From Artemia franciscana (taxonomy: Eukaryota; Arthropoda; Branchiopoda; Anostraca; Artemiidae): DNA of 64,000 nucleotides. Of the stretch, positions 23,520-34,166 are shown in pieces (the first letter of the stretch is position 1; every line of letters starts with the position of its first letter). Where the stretch lies: NCBI RefSeq assembly GCF_032884065.1, contig NC_088863.1, positions 45,243,687 to 45,307,686 on the forward strand, given 5' to 3'. A program made the translations under genes and the position numbers. Under the pieces are notes generated by a model, which saw only the letters and a program-made list of their open reading frames with translations, was not told the origin of the DNA and made no database searches.

Positions 23520-23870
23520 AACCAGAAATTACTATTAAAGAATAATTGAAAACTCAAAACGAATGTGAAATTAAATAAAAAATTGTAGCAAAAAACATAC
23601 AACAGGTACTAATATAAATGAATAAATAAATCTTAAAACAAGTAACGCTTAAATTAGATATGAAAGTCAAGCCTAAAACAAACAAAAATATTTTGCTATT
23701 GAAGTATAAATGAAGCCCAAAAGGAACAGAAATTAAATAAGAAACCACAGCAAAAAAGATACGATAGGTACTAATATAAATGAATAAATAAATCTTAAAA
23801 CAAGTGAAACATCAATTGAATCTGCAAATCAAGCTTGAAACAAACAAATATCACTACAAACAAGAGGTAG
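23520..23870. repeat. Two-copy tandem repeat, period about 162 bp
   Basis: GGTACTAATATAAATGAATA with the following AATAAATCTTAAAACAAGT occurs at 23605 and 23767. Both copies carry an AACAGAAATTAAATAA-like lead, related to the outer arm of the fold-back family. Confidence 0.75.
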
Positions 23871-24380
23871 AGGTTGGGTATTGCCTGTCTCTCTCACTGT
23901 AAAAGTCTAAAACCTGCTGCATCATTGGCGCTTGTTTTTTTGGAGGGGGGCTGAGCCATGCTGGAAGGGCCAGGGTTCACCTCCCATGATACTTGTAATA
24001 AATTGCCTTTCATAAGTTTTTTATGTCGGAAGGGGTATGGGTCAGCTCCCATGAATTTTGGAATAAAATATCATTAATAATGTAGAATTCTACCAGATGA
24101 TTAATTTATTGAACCCAGGTACCTATAACAAAAAGTATAATAAACCAACTGCAAGCAAGCAACACAAGCATTAATATACAAGCAAAGCAAGCCAGTATTA
24201 GCATAACTCACATGTAAGATATATCCTCCTTCTTCTCTGTTAGAGCACTGTCACTTATTAACACCAATTATGGAAGAATCCATAGAAAAGGCTCTAGGCT
24301 CGCTTCTTGACATTCTACAATATATCATCAACACATAGCCAATAACATGAATGTGGTGGGCTCCATTATAGCATGGTGGC
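23871..24380. other. Flank downstream of the gypsy pol, possible LTR region
   Basis: This lies just 3' of the minus-strand pol reading frame, where an LTR would be expected. I could not find a matching second LTR, so none is called. Confidence 0.35.
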
Positions 24381-24415
24381 TTGATTTGCCGTCTGTATGT
24401 GGTTTTGGTCACTGA

Positions 24416-27400
24416 CTATTCCTCCGGCTCAATGTCTTCATCTGGGGGTGGGCTGTCAGTGGTACCGGTGATGGATTTGTTTGGGGAGGGTGTGCTGAAT
24501 GATGTGGTTGGCGGTGACACATCTGCACGGGGTGTTATGGACTTTGGATTGTTCATAGGTGGTCGTGAATATATCACGTTCTCTGTGCCGTCTGTTCTGT
24601 ATGGGTGTTGAGAGTAATGCATTTGATAGGTACTTTCTATTTCTTTGTTGTATAATTCGATCTTCAGTTGCGATATGGAATGATCTTGGGCGACCTGCTG
24701 ATGCTATGATGTCTGCAGTGCCCCACTGACTCTCTGGTTGCTTCTGCTAACACACGATGTCGCCTGCGTGGAGTGTGGGTCGAGGCTTAGAATCCTTTTC
24801 GAAATATTGTTTCTGTCTTGACTGGGCCTCTTTCCGCTTCTTCAGATTGTATTAGTTGGGAGAACCTGCTTTTGCAGACGTTTTGATGTGCAAGGTAGGG
24901 TGGAAGTAGCTGGCAGCTCATGAGCAGGAATGGCGTAGCTGCCTACAGGTGTATTCCTCTATTCCAGGAGACTCAGATATGGATCGTCCCCACTCTCAGT
25001 TGCTTTGGAGAAGATGTTCTTGCATGTTTGCACATCCTTTTCCACCAATCCATTGGATTGGGAGTATAGAGGATTCAATGTCTTGTGGCTTATCCTGCAG
25101 TCATTCACAAACTGCTTAAACTTGGACAATGAGTATTGTGTCCCATTGTCTGATAAGATGGTGTTGGGAATGCCATGCCGAGTGAAGTGTGCTTTCAGTT
25201 TGATGATTACTTCCTTGGATGTTAGGTTTTCCAGCTTATCAACTTTGAAATAGCGGCTGCGGTAGGCGATTGTTATAAGATAGTTTCCTTCATTCCACTC
25301 GCAGATATCCAAAATTACCTGCTGCCATGGAAGTAAGGGAATCTGGGAGTTGATGAGAGACTCTTTCAGGTTATTGTGGCTGAATTTCTGGCGAATGAGG
25401 CAGTTTGTGATAAGATTCAATATTGCTGTTCACCTTTGGCCAGTAGATGAGCATCGTGGCGCGTTGTTCGTTTTTCCATGTCAAGGTGAGAGATATGGAG
25501 CTGCTTTAGAACGCTTGATCGAAGTTTCAAGGGGATAACTATCCTTTTACCCTTAAAAATGATGCCATTTTGATATGACAGCTCATACTGAAAATTCTAG
25601 TATATCCAGAGATCAGTAGTGCATCGATTTTTAGTAGTAGGCCATCCACTTTGGATGACTTTCTTAAGGTGAGTCAACTGTTCATCTTTCTGTATTGAAT
25701 CTTATTTCCCCGAGTCTTTCGTCATTTACGAGAAGAATTCGTGTAACTTGGTGGACATATACTTGAATCTCTCTATGGAGCTTCTCGTCGACGTCAGGGA
25801 GGTGCAGTCTTGATAGTGTATCAGCGACTGCAATATCTGTCCTGGTGTGTAAACGAACTCAAGATCTTAAGGTTGAATTTGTATCATCATTTGTTGCGTT
25901 CTAGCAGGGGCTTTTTGAAGCGAACTCCAAAGGATAGTTTCAAGTTGACGGTGGTCTGTGGTTACTCTTATGTGCCTGCCGTAAATGAAATGATGAAAGT
26001 ATTTGTAACTAAAAACTATTGCGTATAGCTCTTTCTCCAGTTGCTAGCATTTCTGTTTCGCTTTGCTGAGGGAATGTTAGGCGTACGCGATTATGTTAGC
26101 ATCTGTTGAGATAAATGCTCCTAAGCCGTGTGATGATGTTTCAACGGTGAGATCAATAGACTTGCATAAGTGGTCGAAATATGCTATGTTTGTGACTGTT
26201 GAGTCTTTGATACTTCTCTGGGCTTTGTCATGTTCCTTGGCCCACTTGAAGTCAATAGATTTGCTGAGGTCACGCAAGACTGTGTTTTTTGTTGATACGC
26301 TTGGAATGTATTTTGCAAGGTAATTTAGCATTCCCAACTAAGTTGTAAGCTCTCCTGGGCTTGATGGTGTGGGCATCTCGTTGATGGCTTTGACTTTCTT
26401 TGGATTGGGCTGCATTCCTTGTTTGCTGATAACATGTCCGAAATAAATCACGCTGGTAACACAGAAGTGACATTTCCCTTTGTCAAATCTGATGCCCTTT
26501 TCTCTTGCTCTCTGCATTACAGCTTTCAATCTCTTATTATGTTCTTTAACGGATGATACAAAAACTAGAAGATCATCGATGATAAGAGCAAATCCGTCTA
26601 ATCCTTCAAGGGCCTGCTCAATTCATCTTTGAAATTCATCCTGGGTTGAAATGATACCAAAAGGCATCTGTTTGAAATGGTATCTACCAAAATTGCGTTG
26701 AATGCTGTTAGTTCAGTAGATTCATCATCCAAGACCTACGACCAATATCCAGATCTTGCATCCACTTTGCTCAGAAACTTTGCTCCATGGAGCTTTGATG
26801 TTACGTCTTCAAGGGAAGGGATCGGGTAGAAGGTTCTTTTGATGGATTTGTTCAAATCAACAGGGTGTATGCATATTTGTAAACTGACGTCCTTCTTTTA
26901 TGCTGCTACCATTGAACTGACCCTATCAGTTGGTCTGGAGATCTTTTCAATTATTCCCTTGACTTCCCTGCGATTTAGTTCAGCTTCCACTTTGTCTCGG
27001 AGTGATGATGGGATTCTTTTTGCTGGGTTTGTAGTAGGGGTTGCGTCATCCTTCAGGTATAAGTGGCATTTTCCATCAAGCTTTTCTATGCCTTGAAAGA
27101 CGTCGTTGTAGCTGTTGATTATTTTATTCACTTCGGTTCTGTTGACTGCATGGAATTTCATCAGCCTTACTGACGTTCAGAACTAGTTTGACTACATTCA
27201 AGTTTATGCTTGACCTGAAAGCTAGAATTGGCATCCAGTTAGTTTCAATGATGGAAAAGGGCAAGGTTTCAGTATTTTGGAGTGGTGCTTACGCTTCAGC
27301 TGGCACACACCTTTGACAGGGATTTTCGATCCACAGTAACTAGTGAGTCTCTGGGTACTTTGTGTTAATGGTGGTTGACGTGGCAAGGCGTCGAAGTATT

Positions 27401-27455
27401 TGGTAGGTAATATGTTAGTTTGTGCTCCTGTGTCTACCTTGAATTTTACAGACAT
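24416..27455 (-). pseudogene. pol: Ty3/gypsy retrotransposon pol (protease, RT, RNase H, integrase)
   Basis: Minus-strand frames follow the gypsy order. Aspartic protease is at 27222-27455, with VDTGAQTNILP near its start. RT begins at 26898-27161 (RDKVEAELNRREVKGIIEK). The catalytic box is IIDD near 26575-26586. The RT end and connection are at 26338-26529 and 26077-26337 (NYLAKYIPSVS). RNase H starts at SIDLTVETSSHGLGAF, where the usual catalytic VDAS is VETS. The integrase core is at 24959-25420, with LDICEW, LSDNGTQYS and SNGLVEKDVQ supplying a plausible D,D,E set. The C-terminal tail is at 24416-24622 (Pro/Ser/Thr-rich). The frames are broken, with no open path between 25420 and 26077, so the element is dead. 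No gag or LTRs were found; tandem-repeat DNA starts right after the protease at 27456. The gypsy class is secure; a Mag-like lineage is a guess. Confidence 0.9.
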
Positions 27456-29510
27456 TTTACAAACCTCATATGCTCCAGGGCGTAACTTACAAAACTTGTC
27501 CCAGGGCTGTTCAGGGTTGTGTCAACCCCAGAGTTTTTGTTATCTGACTTTTGATCTTATTTTAACAAAATGGCTATCTCAGAAATTTGATGGGATGTAT
27601 AAAAAGAGGGCAGAGAGGAGGCTATTTGCCCTCCAGTCCCTTTTGAATCATAATAAGGGAACTAGAACTTTCAACTTCCGGTCGAATGCGCCCCTACACA
27701 TAATTTACAACACTTGCCCCTGGGTTTTGGGGAGTTGTATAAACACCAGAGTTTTGCTATATGATCTTTGTCTATTTTGAACAAAATGGCTATCTCAGAA
27801 ATTTGATTGAACTCGTTTGGGGAAATGATGGTGGTGGGAGGGGGCTAGGCTGTTATCTGATCGTCGGACTGCTTCGAACAAGACTTACCTAGGGCTCTTG
27901 GGGGTTGAATCGACCCTGGAGTTGTTGTTATCTGAATTTTGAACTTTCATTAACAAAATGACTATCTAAAAATTCGATCTGATGGATTTGGGGAAAAGTT
28001 AGCAGGGGGAGGCCAATTGCCCTTCATTCCCTTTTGACTCTTAAAAAGAGAACTAGAACTTTCAGTTTCCAATCGGATAAGCTCCTCCAAATTTTATACG
28101 ACCAACCCTTCCATAAAAACTTTATATGCCCCTTGGGCATAATTTACAAAACTTGCCCCCGGGTTCTGGGAGGTTGTGTGAACCCCCGAAGTTTTGTTAT
28201 ATCATCTTTAGTCTATTTTGAACAAAATGGGTTTCTAAAAAATTTGACACATTTGGGGAAATCAGGTTGTTGAAAGGGGGGCTAGTTGCCATCCAATCAC
28301 TTTTGACTCTTAAAAAGGAAACCTGAACTTCCAATTTCTAATCATTTGAGTCCCCTCTGAAGCTTATACGACCAACGCTTCCGTAAGAACTTTATATGCC
28401 CCAGGGCGTAAATTACATCCCTTCCCCCTGACTCTGGGGGTGTATATTGACCCTGAAGCTTTTGTTATCTGATCATTGAACTATTTCGAACAAAACTTGC
28501 CCAGGGCTTTTGGGGGTTGTGTCGACCCTGGAGTTTTGTTATATGAATTTTGAACTTAGTTTAAGAAAATTGCTATTTCAAAATTTAATCGATGGATTTA
28601 GGGGAAAGAGGATAGATGGGGGGGGCTAATTGCCCTCCAGTCCCTTTTGACTCTTTAAAAGGGAACTAGAACTTTCAATTTACAATCGAATAAGCCCCCC
28701 TCCAAAGTATATACAACCACCCCTTCCATAAAAACTGTATATGTCCCTGGGGCATAATTTACAATACTTCCCTCTGGTTCTGGGAGGTTGTGTAAACTCC
28801 AGAGTTTTTGTTATATGATCTTTGGTCTATTTTGAGCAAAATGAAAATATAAAAAATTTGTTTGAACACATTTAGAAAAATCAGGGTGGTAAGGAGGCTA
28901 GTTGCCATCTGATCCCTTTTGACTCTTAAAAAGGGAACTAGAACTTTCAATTTCTAATTCATTTGTGTCCCCTTTGAAGTTAATACAACCACCTCTTCTG
29001 TAAAAACCTTATACACCCTGGGTACAGCCCTTCTCCCGGGCTCTGATGAGGGGGAGGGGGGTATGTTGACCCCGAAGTTTTTTTATCAGATAGTTGGACA
29101 ATTTCGAACGAAATGGCAATCTCAAAATTTTAATTGGATCTATGTGGGGAAAAGAGGGTGGGTGGGGGGATAGATGCCCTTGGATCACTTTTGACTCTTA
29201 AAAAAGGAACTAGAACTTTCAATTTTCACTCAAACGAGCCCCCTCTAAAGTTTATACGACCATCCCTTCCATTCTCAACCTCAGAGTTTTTTTTTTATCT
29301 GATATACGAACTGTTTTCAATAAAATGGCTATCTCAAAAACTTTTATCTGATGTGTTTAGGGGGAATAGGGTATGTGGGGGGTAATTGTCCTCCGATTAC
29401 TTCTGACTCTTAAAAAGGGCGCTAGAACTTCAAATTTTCAATCGAATGAGCCCCCTTGAAGTTTATATGACCCACGACCACCCCTTCCATATGAAGTATT
29501 TTTTTTATGA
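27456..29510. repeat. Tandem array of ~270 bp units (family T3)
   Basis: At least seven units are marked by (CC)CTTTTGACTCTTAAAAAG-like phrases near 27639, 28029, 28296, 28643, 28914, 29186 and 29398. The spacing is about 215-390 bp, commonly about 270. Each unit also carries AACAAAATGGCTATCTCA and a G-rich GGGGGCTAGTTGCCCTCCA-like block. Single related modules sit in the composite fold-back elements (near 21130-21270, 47180-47330) and at 44520-44800 and 61920-62090. Frames through the units are not conserved. Confidence 0.88.
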
Positions 29511-30480
29511 AAAAATAATAAAACATTGGAGCCTTATTTTCTGGCCTTTACTATAGGCAACGCTATAGCTTTGCGTCTGATTGTGTTCTGTCTATACTTT
29601 GGATCTAATCCCAGCAAAAAAGAAAAAGCTTTTCATTTACATGTTAAATGTGATTGCTTTTTTTACCCAGGTAAAAGATAAATATGTGTCCTTACTTTGT
29701 GACGCAAGTGCATCAGTTGGGAAGTAAGAAACGTTGAATGACATTACAATGCAGCTCGTTCCAGTATTCAAGACAGAGACACACAAAAAATAATAACACA
29801 ACTGGTTTGTTTTATACTAGCAAAAGAGCCTGTTGGACAATAGACATAAAAAAGAGATAAAAAACCTTACCTCCGTACAATATCATCAATTAGTGCCCAG
29901 GTTAAGAATGCTTTAAATTGATTGGAAATTTGTGGGCTATAATGCAGAAAACTTATATGCATGCAGATGCGTATTTAAAGACTTATTTTATGCTAGTCAC
30001 AGAACCTTTTGAAAAAACCCTTGTTGCCCCCTCTCCACAATGTGGTGAATTGAGTTCCCAGATTAAGGATGCTCTAAATAGATTGGAAATGTTGGTTAAA
30101 ATATTAAATACATAGATGTGTGCATATGTGGATTTAAAAACTGGCGGCTGTGTACACAAATGTTAATGCAAAAGAAATGAATAACAGTCAAAAGATTTAA
30201 GCTAATTTATACTAACCAAAAAGCGCGTGAGATAACAGGCATAAAAAAACCTAAGAAAAAATTCCCCCTCCTTTTACAATTTCGTGAATTGGTACCCCTG
30301 ATTAAGGATGTCTTCTATAAGTCAGAGTCAGATTTTTTTTTTATTATTATATTATTGCATCTGCATGTATGTAAGAGCCAGTGACCATATATACAAAAAC
30401 AAACACAAAAAAAGTAAGCCATTTTTCGAATGATTTATTTATACTAGTGAAAGAGCCTGTTGCACAACAGGCTTAAAAGA
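29511..30480. repeat. Reverse-orientation copies of family T2
   Basis: TATACTAGCAAAAGAGCCTG with TTGGACAATAGACATAAAA at 29813, and related text at about 30215 and 30450, are reverse complements of the family T2 phrases at 19.2-22.6 kb. The spacing is about 230-400 bp. No gene is seen. Confidence 0.65.
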
Positions 30481-31067
30481 CAGAGCTTATGCTCTTTTGG
30501 ACGACAAGAGAACAAATATTCTGGTCCCTTTGCCCGAAAACAATATTCTAAACAGACAAAAAAGGAAAAAATAAATAAATAAAAAACTCAACTGGGATTT
30601 TCTGACAAGGCTATTATTCTTCTTGAAACATAGATTGCATATTCTCCATATGCGTTGAGGTCTAAATGAAAAAATACCTCCTCTCATATCTGGTGTTATT
30701 TATGAAGTTTTTATCATATTTTACGAAAAAAACCTGTGCATGCTATGGCATATGTGAGCTAATTTTTTGCTGGATGACATGTTTTAGACGTTCCTTTGTG
30801 AATAAAATATATCTAACACAAAATAAAAAAAAATTAATGCAGAACAGACATCTCAGAAGATTTATTTTCGAGGTATTCAAAGCCCCTCCCTCCAAAACAC
30901 AGGTTCATAGGCTCAGATTTCCTAAGGAATCACTTCAGAAGGATTCTAGAGATGTCACCCCCCCCCTGCCCTTGCCCATTTGAAGCACAAGAATGACTAT
31001 TAATTTTTTGTCTTGGATTAGGAAATTATCTTCTGCTCCTTTTATATTAGAAAATTATTTATTTTAG
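30481..31067. other. Unassigned stretch upstream of the candidate first exon
   Basis: The frame at 30666-30983 has no motif and overlaps low-complexity DNA, so no gene is called. Confidence 0.4.
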
Positions 31068-31208
31068 ATACACCTGTGCTATTAAAGTTGACACAAAATT
31101 GTGGAGCTGGTGAAATTTTTATGGTAATGGAAAACATCATGTCCAATTCAGAAAAGACAGCTGATGTTATAGCGAGTGAATCATTTAAGATCAGTTTTCC
31201 TCTAGAAG
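31068..31208 (+). CDS. ANKRD54: Possible upstream coding exon of the ANKRD54-like gene
   Basis: An open frame is bounded by an acceptor-like TTATTTATTTTAG (ending 31067) and a donor-like CTAGAAG|GTACTA (GT at 31209). It would leave one base to join the two leading bases of the 33890 exon, keeping the frame open and forming an Asp codon at the junction. It would encode about 46 residues, including EIFMVMENIMSNSEKTADV and ending KISFPLE. The N-terminus of ANKRD54 proteins is poorly conserved, so I have no homology support. The case rests on splice consensus, phase and position only. It needs a further exon upstream, because it has no convincing start. Confidence 0.38.
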
Positions 31209-31299
31209 GTACTAGTATAGAGTGTGTTGCTGTGACATTTTATAGATTTGGGTATGCTTTGTCACCCATTAGGCTAGCATGATGAAAAGATACAACGGA

Positions 31300-31770
31300 T
31301 AAGCAGAAAAACTCGAAACTACAGGACGATGATGAAAACCGAGGAAAATTAAATCTAGTAAAAAAGAGAAATTTCAAATATTTTAACCAGGGTCTCCACC
31401 AGCCATCTTTTGTTTATGAGAAAGAATTAAAACAAAAACAAATTAAAGTCTATAAAACAACATAAAAAGGTAGATCTTAAAAACAAAATTGAAAAATAAG
31501 AGGCGCTTTTTCAAGCAGCAATGAAGAGAACCTCAGTTTTCAGATGGCCTTCAAATGTTGCTTGAGTAACTGCTTGTATTTTTTGTCCTTTTTAAAAGTC
31601 TACCTTTTTATGTTTTCATGGTCAGTTTAGTCTTGTTTTTAGATCTTCAAAAACTGAGAATGGCTGAGTGGAGGTCCTGGCGGAAATATTTGCATCTTTC
31701 TCTTTTCGCTAGCTGAAATTTTCATTGCCTTTCATCATTGTCCTATGTTTTCTCGTTTTGCTAGGCTTAG
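31300..31770. mobile_element. Imperfect fold-back element in the 5' part of the gene
   Basis: Left-arm blocks ACAGGACGATGATGAAAACC, AGGGTCTCCACCAGCCATC and ACATAAAAAGGTAGA (31320-31475) recur as reverse complements at 31585-31755. The arms are about 170 bp and clearly diverged. No coding capacity is seen. Confidence 0.7.
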
Positions 31771-32339
31771 ACGAAAATTAGTCTTAGTTATTAATATATC
31801 CAAGGAACAAGAAAGTACAATGGAGAGAGTGTCTTTTGTTTTCAGTCCTTATTTAATAAGTGTTCTTGCCGTCTCAAGTCCCATGCGTTAATTAAAGTAT
31901 CTAAATGAAGAATCCCATATGGACTCACCTTGCAACAGCATTATGTAAGGATTTTCACAATATCTTATGTCCAGTGGCCGCCTACGGTCTTAATCCTGCC
32001 CTGGGAGAAATGAATCACTCAGGTCAGAGGGTCTTACGTGACTTCACGCTGCTGTTTGGTAGTTAGCATAGATGGAGACCCTGAGCCTACTCTAACGTAC
32101 AATCAAGACCATTTTTGCATAATATATTTTGTCACATTGTTTAATCACATGCAAAAACTGTGATTTTAGCCCATGAAAACAAAATACTGTGTGTATACAT
32201 CAATCATGACGACAAAATATTAGCCTATAAATCACAAATTATGAGGACAATGACATTGTAGCCAAATGGGCGCTCACTTGTCAGCTCAAAATTGTCTTAT
32301 AAAACTATAGACATTGTCAACGGTAAGGAAGAATCCTAA

Positions 32340-32645
32340 ACGGAATTAACCTTTCAAGAGTTAAAATCAGAAAAAAAGTGTCTTCAAAAGAGCAAAACAA
32401 TCCTTATTTTGAGTTAAGTGTTTTATTTCTCATAATATAAAAAAAAACACACTGATTATTAAGATTATGGGAAAAGGTAATGGATGTAAATTGGCAGTTT
32501 AATATGCATACTGATATTCATTCCTGAAAGTCTTAATAATTTTTTATTTATTAAGGTTGAAACCTCTTTTGTTTTCAGTAAAGAACAAATTATGTTCTTT
32601 TCTTTAGAAGGCATAGGGGGGGGCGTTCGCTCTGCTCGTATTAGT
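32340..32645. repeat. Dispersed repeat shared with 40595-40890
   Basis: The order of phrases is the same in both places: CCTTATTTTGAG / TCTTATTTCGAG, then CAGTTTAATATGCATACTGATATTCATTCCTGA or its variant, then AAGGCATA followed by a G run and a GCTC-rich end. The copies are diverged. No gene is seen. Confidence 0.65.
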
Positions 32646-33889
32646 TTCAAAAATGAATGCAATTCGAATGTTTCGAATCGGTAAATAAAACAATTGCAAT
32701 TACCAATTGGCTATATTTTTCTGCCTAAATTATCTTCGTTTATAGAATAGAAAGAATATTGGCTTAGTTCGTGTTGGTTTGATGTTATATTCAGAATGCT
32801 TTTTGTAGTTTGCTCCCAGAAATATAGGTTTTGTTTTTTATTGGAATAAGTATTTGGAATTTTAGTTACGTTCTTCATTTACGGGAGAGTCCTATATCGG
32901 TCACAACGGCGTTCAATTTCTACTGTAGTTTTTGTACAAGCTTGATTATGCTGTATTGTCTACTTGATATGCCTACTGGAGTTGAATACTTTGCTTTATT
33001 TAATCTTTTGGTTAGTCATTGAAAGAAATAGATTTAAAAGGAAGAAATTTGTACAAAAAATGAGAGCTATTTAAAATGGCAAAACTTTGTTAATTCTCAC
33101 GAACTGCAAATTTCAAATCGAGATTCAAATTTTAACTACTGTTTTAGAAAATTAGGCAGCCTACAATAGACGATAGAATCAGTTTGATAGGCTACAATAC
33201 AACCAGATAAAAAACTGAATATTTTAGTGGAAACACACGAAAATGAAGTTGGGTATTTCTTGAAGTTGAGAGTTTTTTAACTATAAATGAAATTAGTTTA
33301 AAGTCTAGTTTTTGAAGTGAGACTCATGTTTTGCTCGGCAAAACAAAAAATATTAAAAAAAAATCGTCTTTGTTCGTGAGTGATTAAGATTTTGTCAAAC
33401 TGGTCGACTTCGACAAAACATATAATTAAAAAGAGATAGTTCAGACCAATAATAAAACAAAATTCTGGCTAGGCATGACCAGGGCACAATCAAATTGCTA
33501 ATATTTTGTCAACATAAGGTGTAAGGTCTTCTCAGTGATACAAGAAATACTAGAATAAAATAAAGAGCTAAAAAACAGCAAAAGCCCAAGAATGATGCAG
33601 AATAAAAATAAAATGAAAAAAGGAAGAAATTTTCTAGTATTTCACCGAACGGCCAAGGATTTCTGGCTTTAAATTTAGTTTTCCTTCTTTTCAATTTTAC
33701 ATTATTGTTCGGATATTGTTGTTTTCGGCCGTAATTTTACTCTGAAATGTTCTTCTCTGCCGCACTAAAAACATTTAGTTATTAATGTTGGTGAAATCTT
33801 CACAAAGTATTTTTTTTCATCTGTTACGACTAGCCTGGCGTCGTTTCCTGTCTTTGATCATTGACATCTTTTTCATTGAATATTTTTAG
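32646..33889. other. Intron-like stretch before the first ankyrin exon
   Basis: AT-rich with no motif-bearing frame. It ends in the polypyrimidine-type acceptor TGAATATTTTTAG at 33889. Confidence 0.5.
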
Positions 33890-34166
33890 ACTGTCCACCC
33901 AGTCTTCAAACTCCTTATGGTAATAGCAGTGGAACTTTTAAATTGGTCAGTCGCAAGTTCAAAAAGCCGTATTCAACGGGTAGTGTCGAGTGGTTTTATC
34001 TAAAGACAAAGCAGAAAGAAAAAAGTTTACTGATGGCAACTACTCTTAATGACGTTGAAAAAGTTTCAGCATTGCTGGAAGAAGGTGTGGATCCGTCTTG
34101 TATTGATGAGCGTTTCAGAACTCCACTTCATATTTCTGCTTCTAGAGGATATCTGGACATAGTCAG
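33890..34166 (+). CDS. ANKRD54: ANKRD54-like exon: linker and first ankyrin repeats
   Basis: The acceptor TATTTTTAG is at 33881-33889 and the donor GTCAG|GTAAAA is at 34167. The frame is open from the first base, entering with two bases of a split codon. It encodes a basic linker (RKFKKPYSTGS), then LNDVEKVSALLEEGVDPSC and RTPLHISASRGYLDIVR. These are the end of one ankyrin unit and the start of the next, with the diagnostic TPLH. The exon ends after two bases of an Arg codon, matching the next exon's first base. No start codon is needed here, so translation must begin upstream. Confidence 0.88.

Noticed and set aside
30666..30983. 105-codon plus-strand frame
   Set aside because: It spans low-complexity DNA, lacks a domain and has no splice partners.
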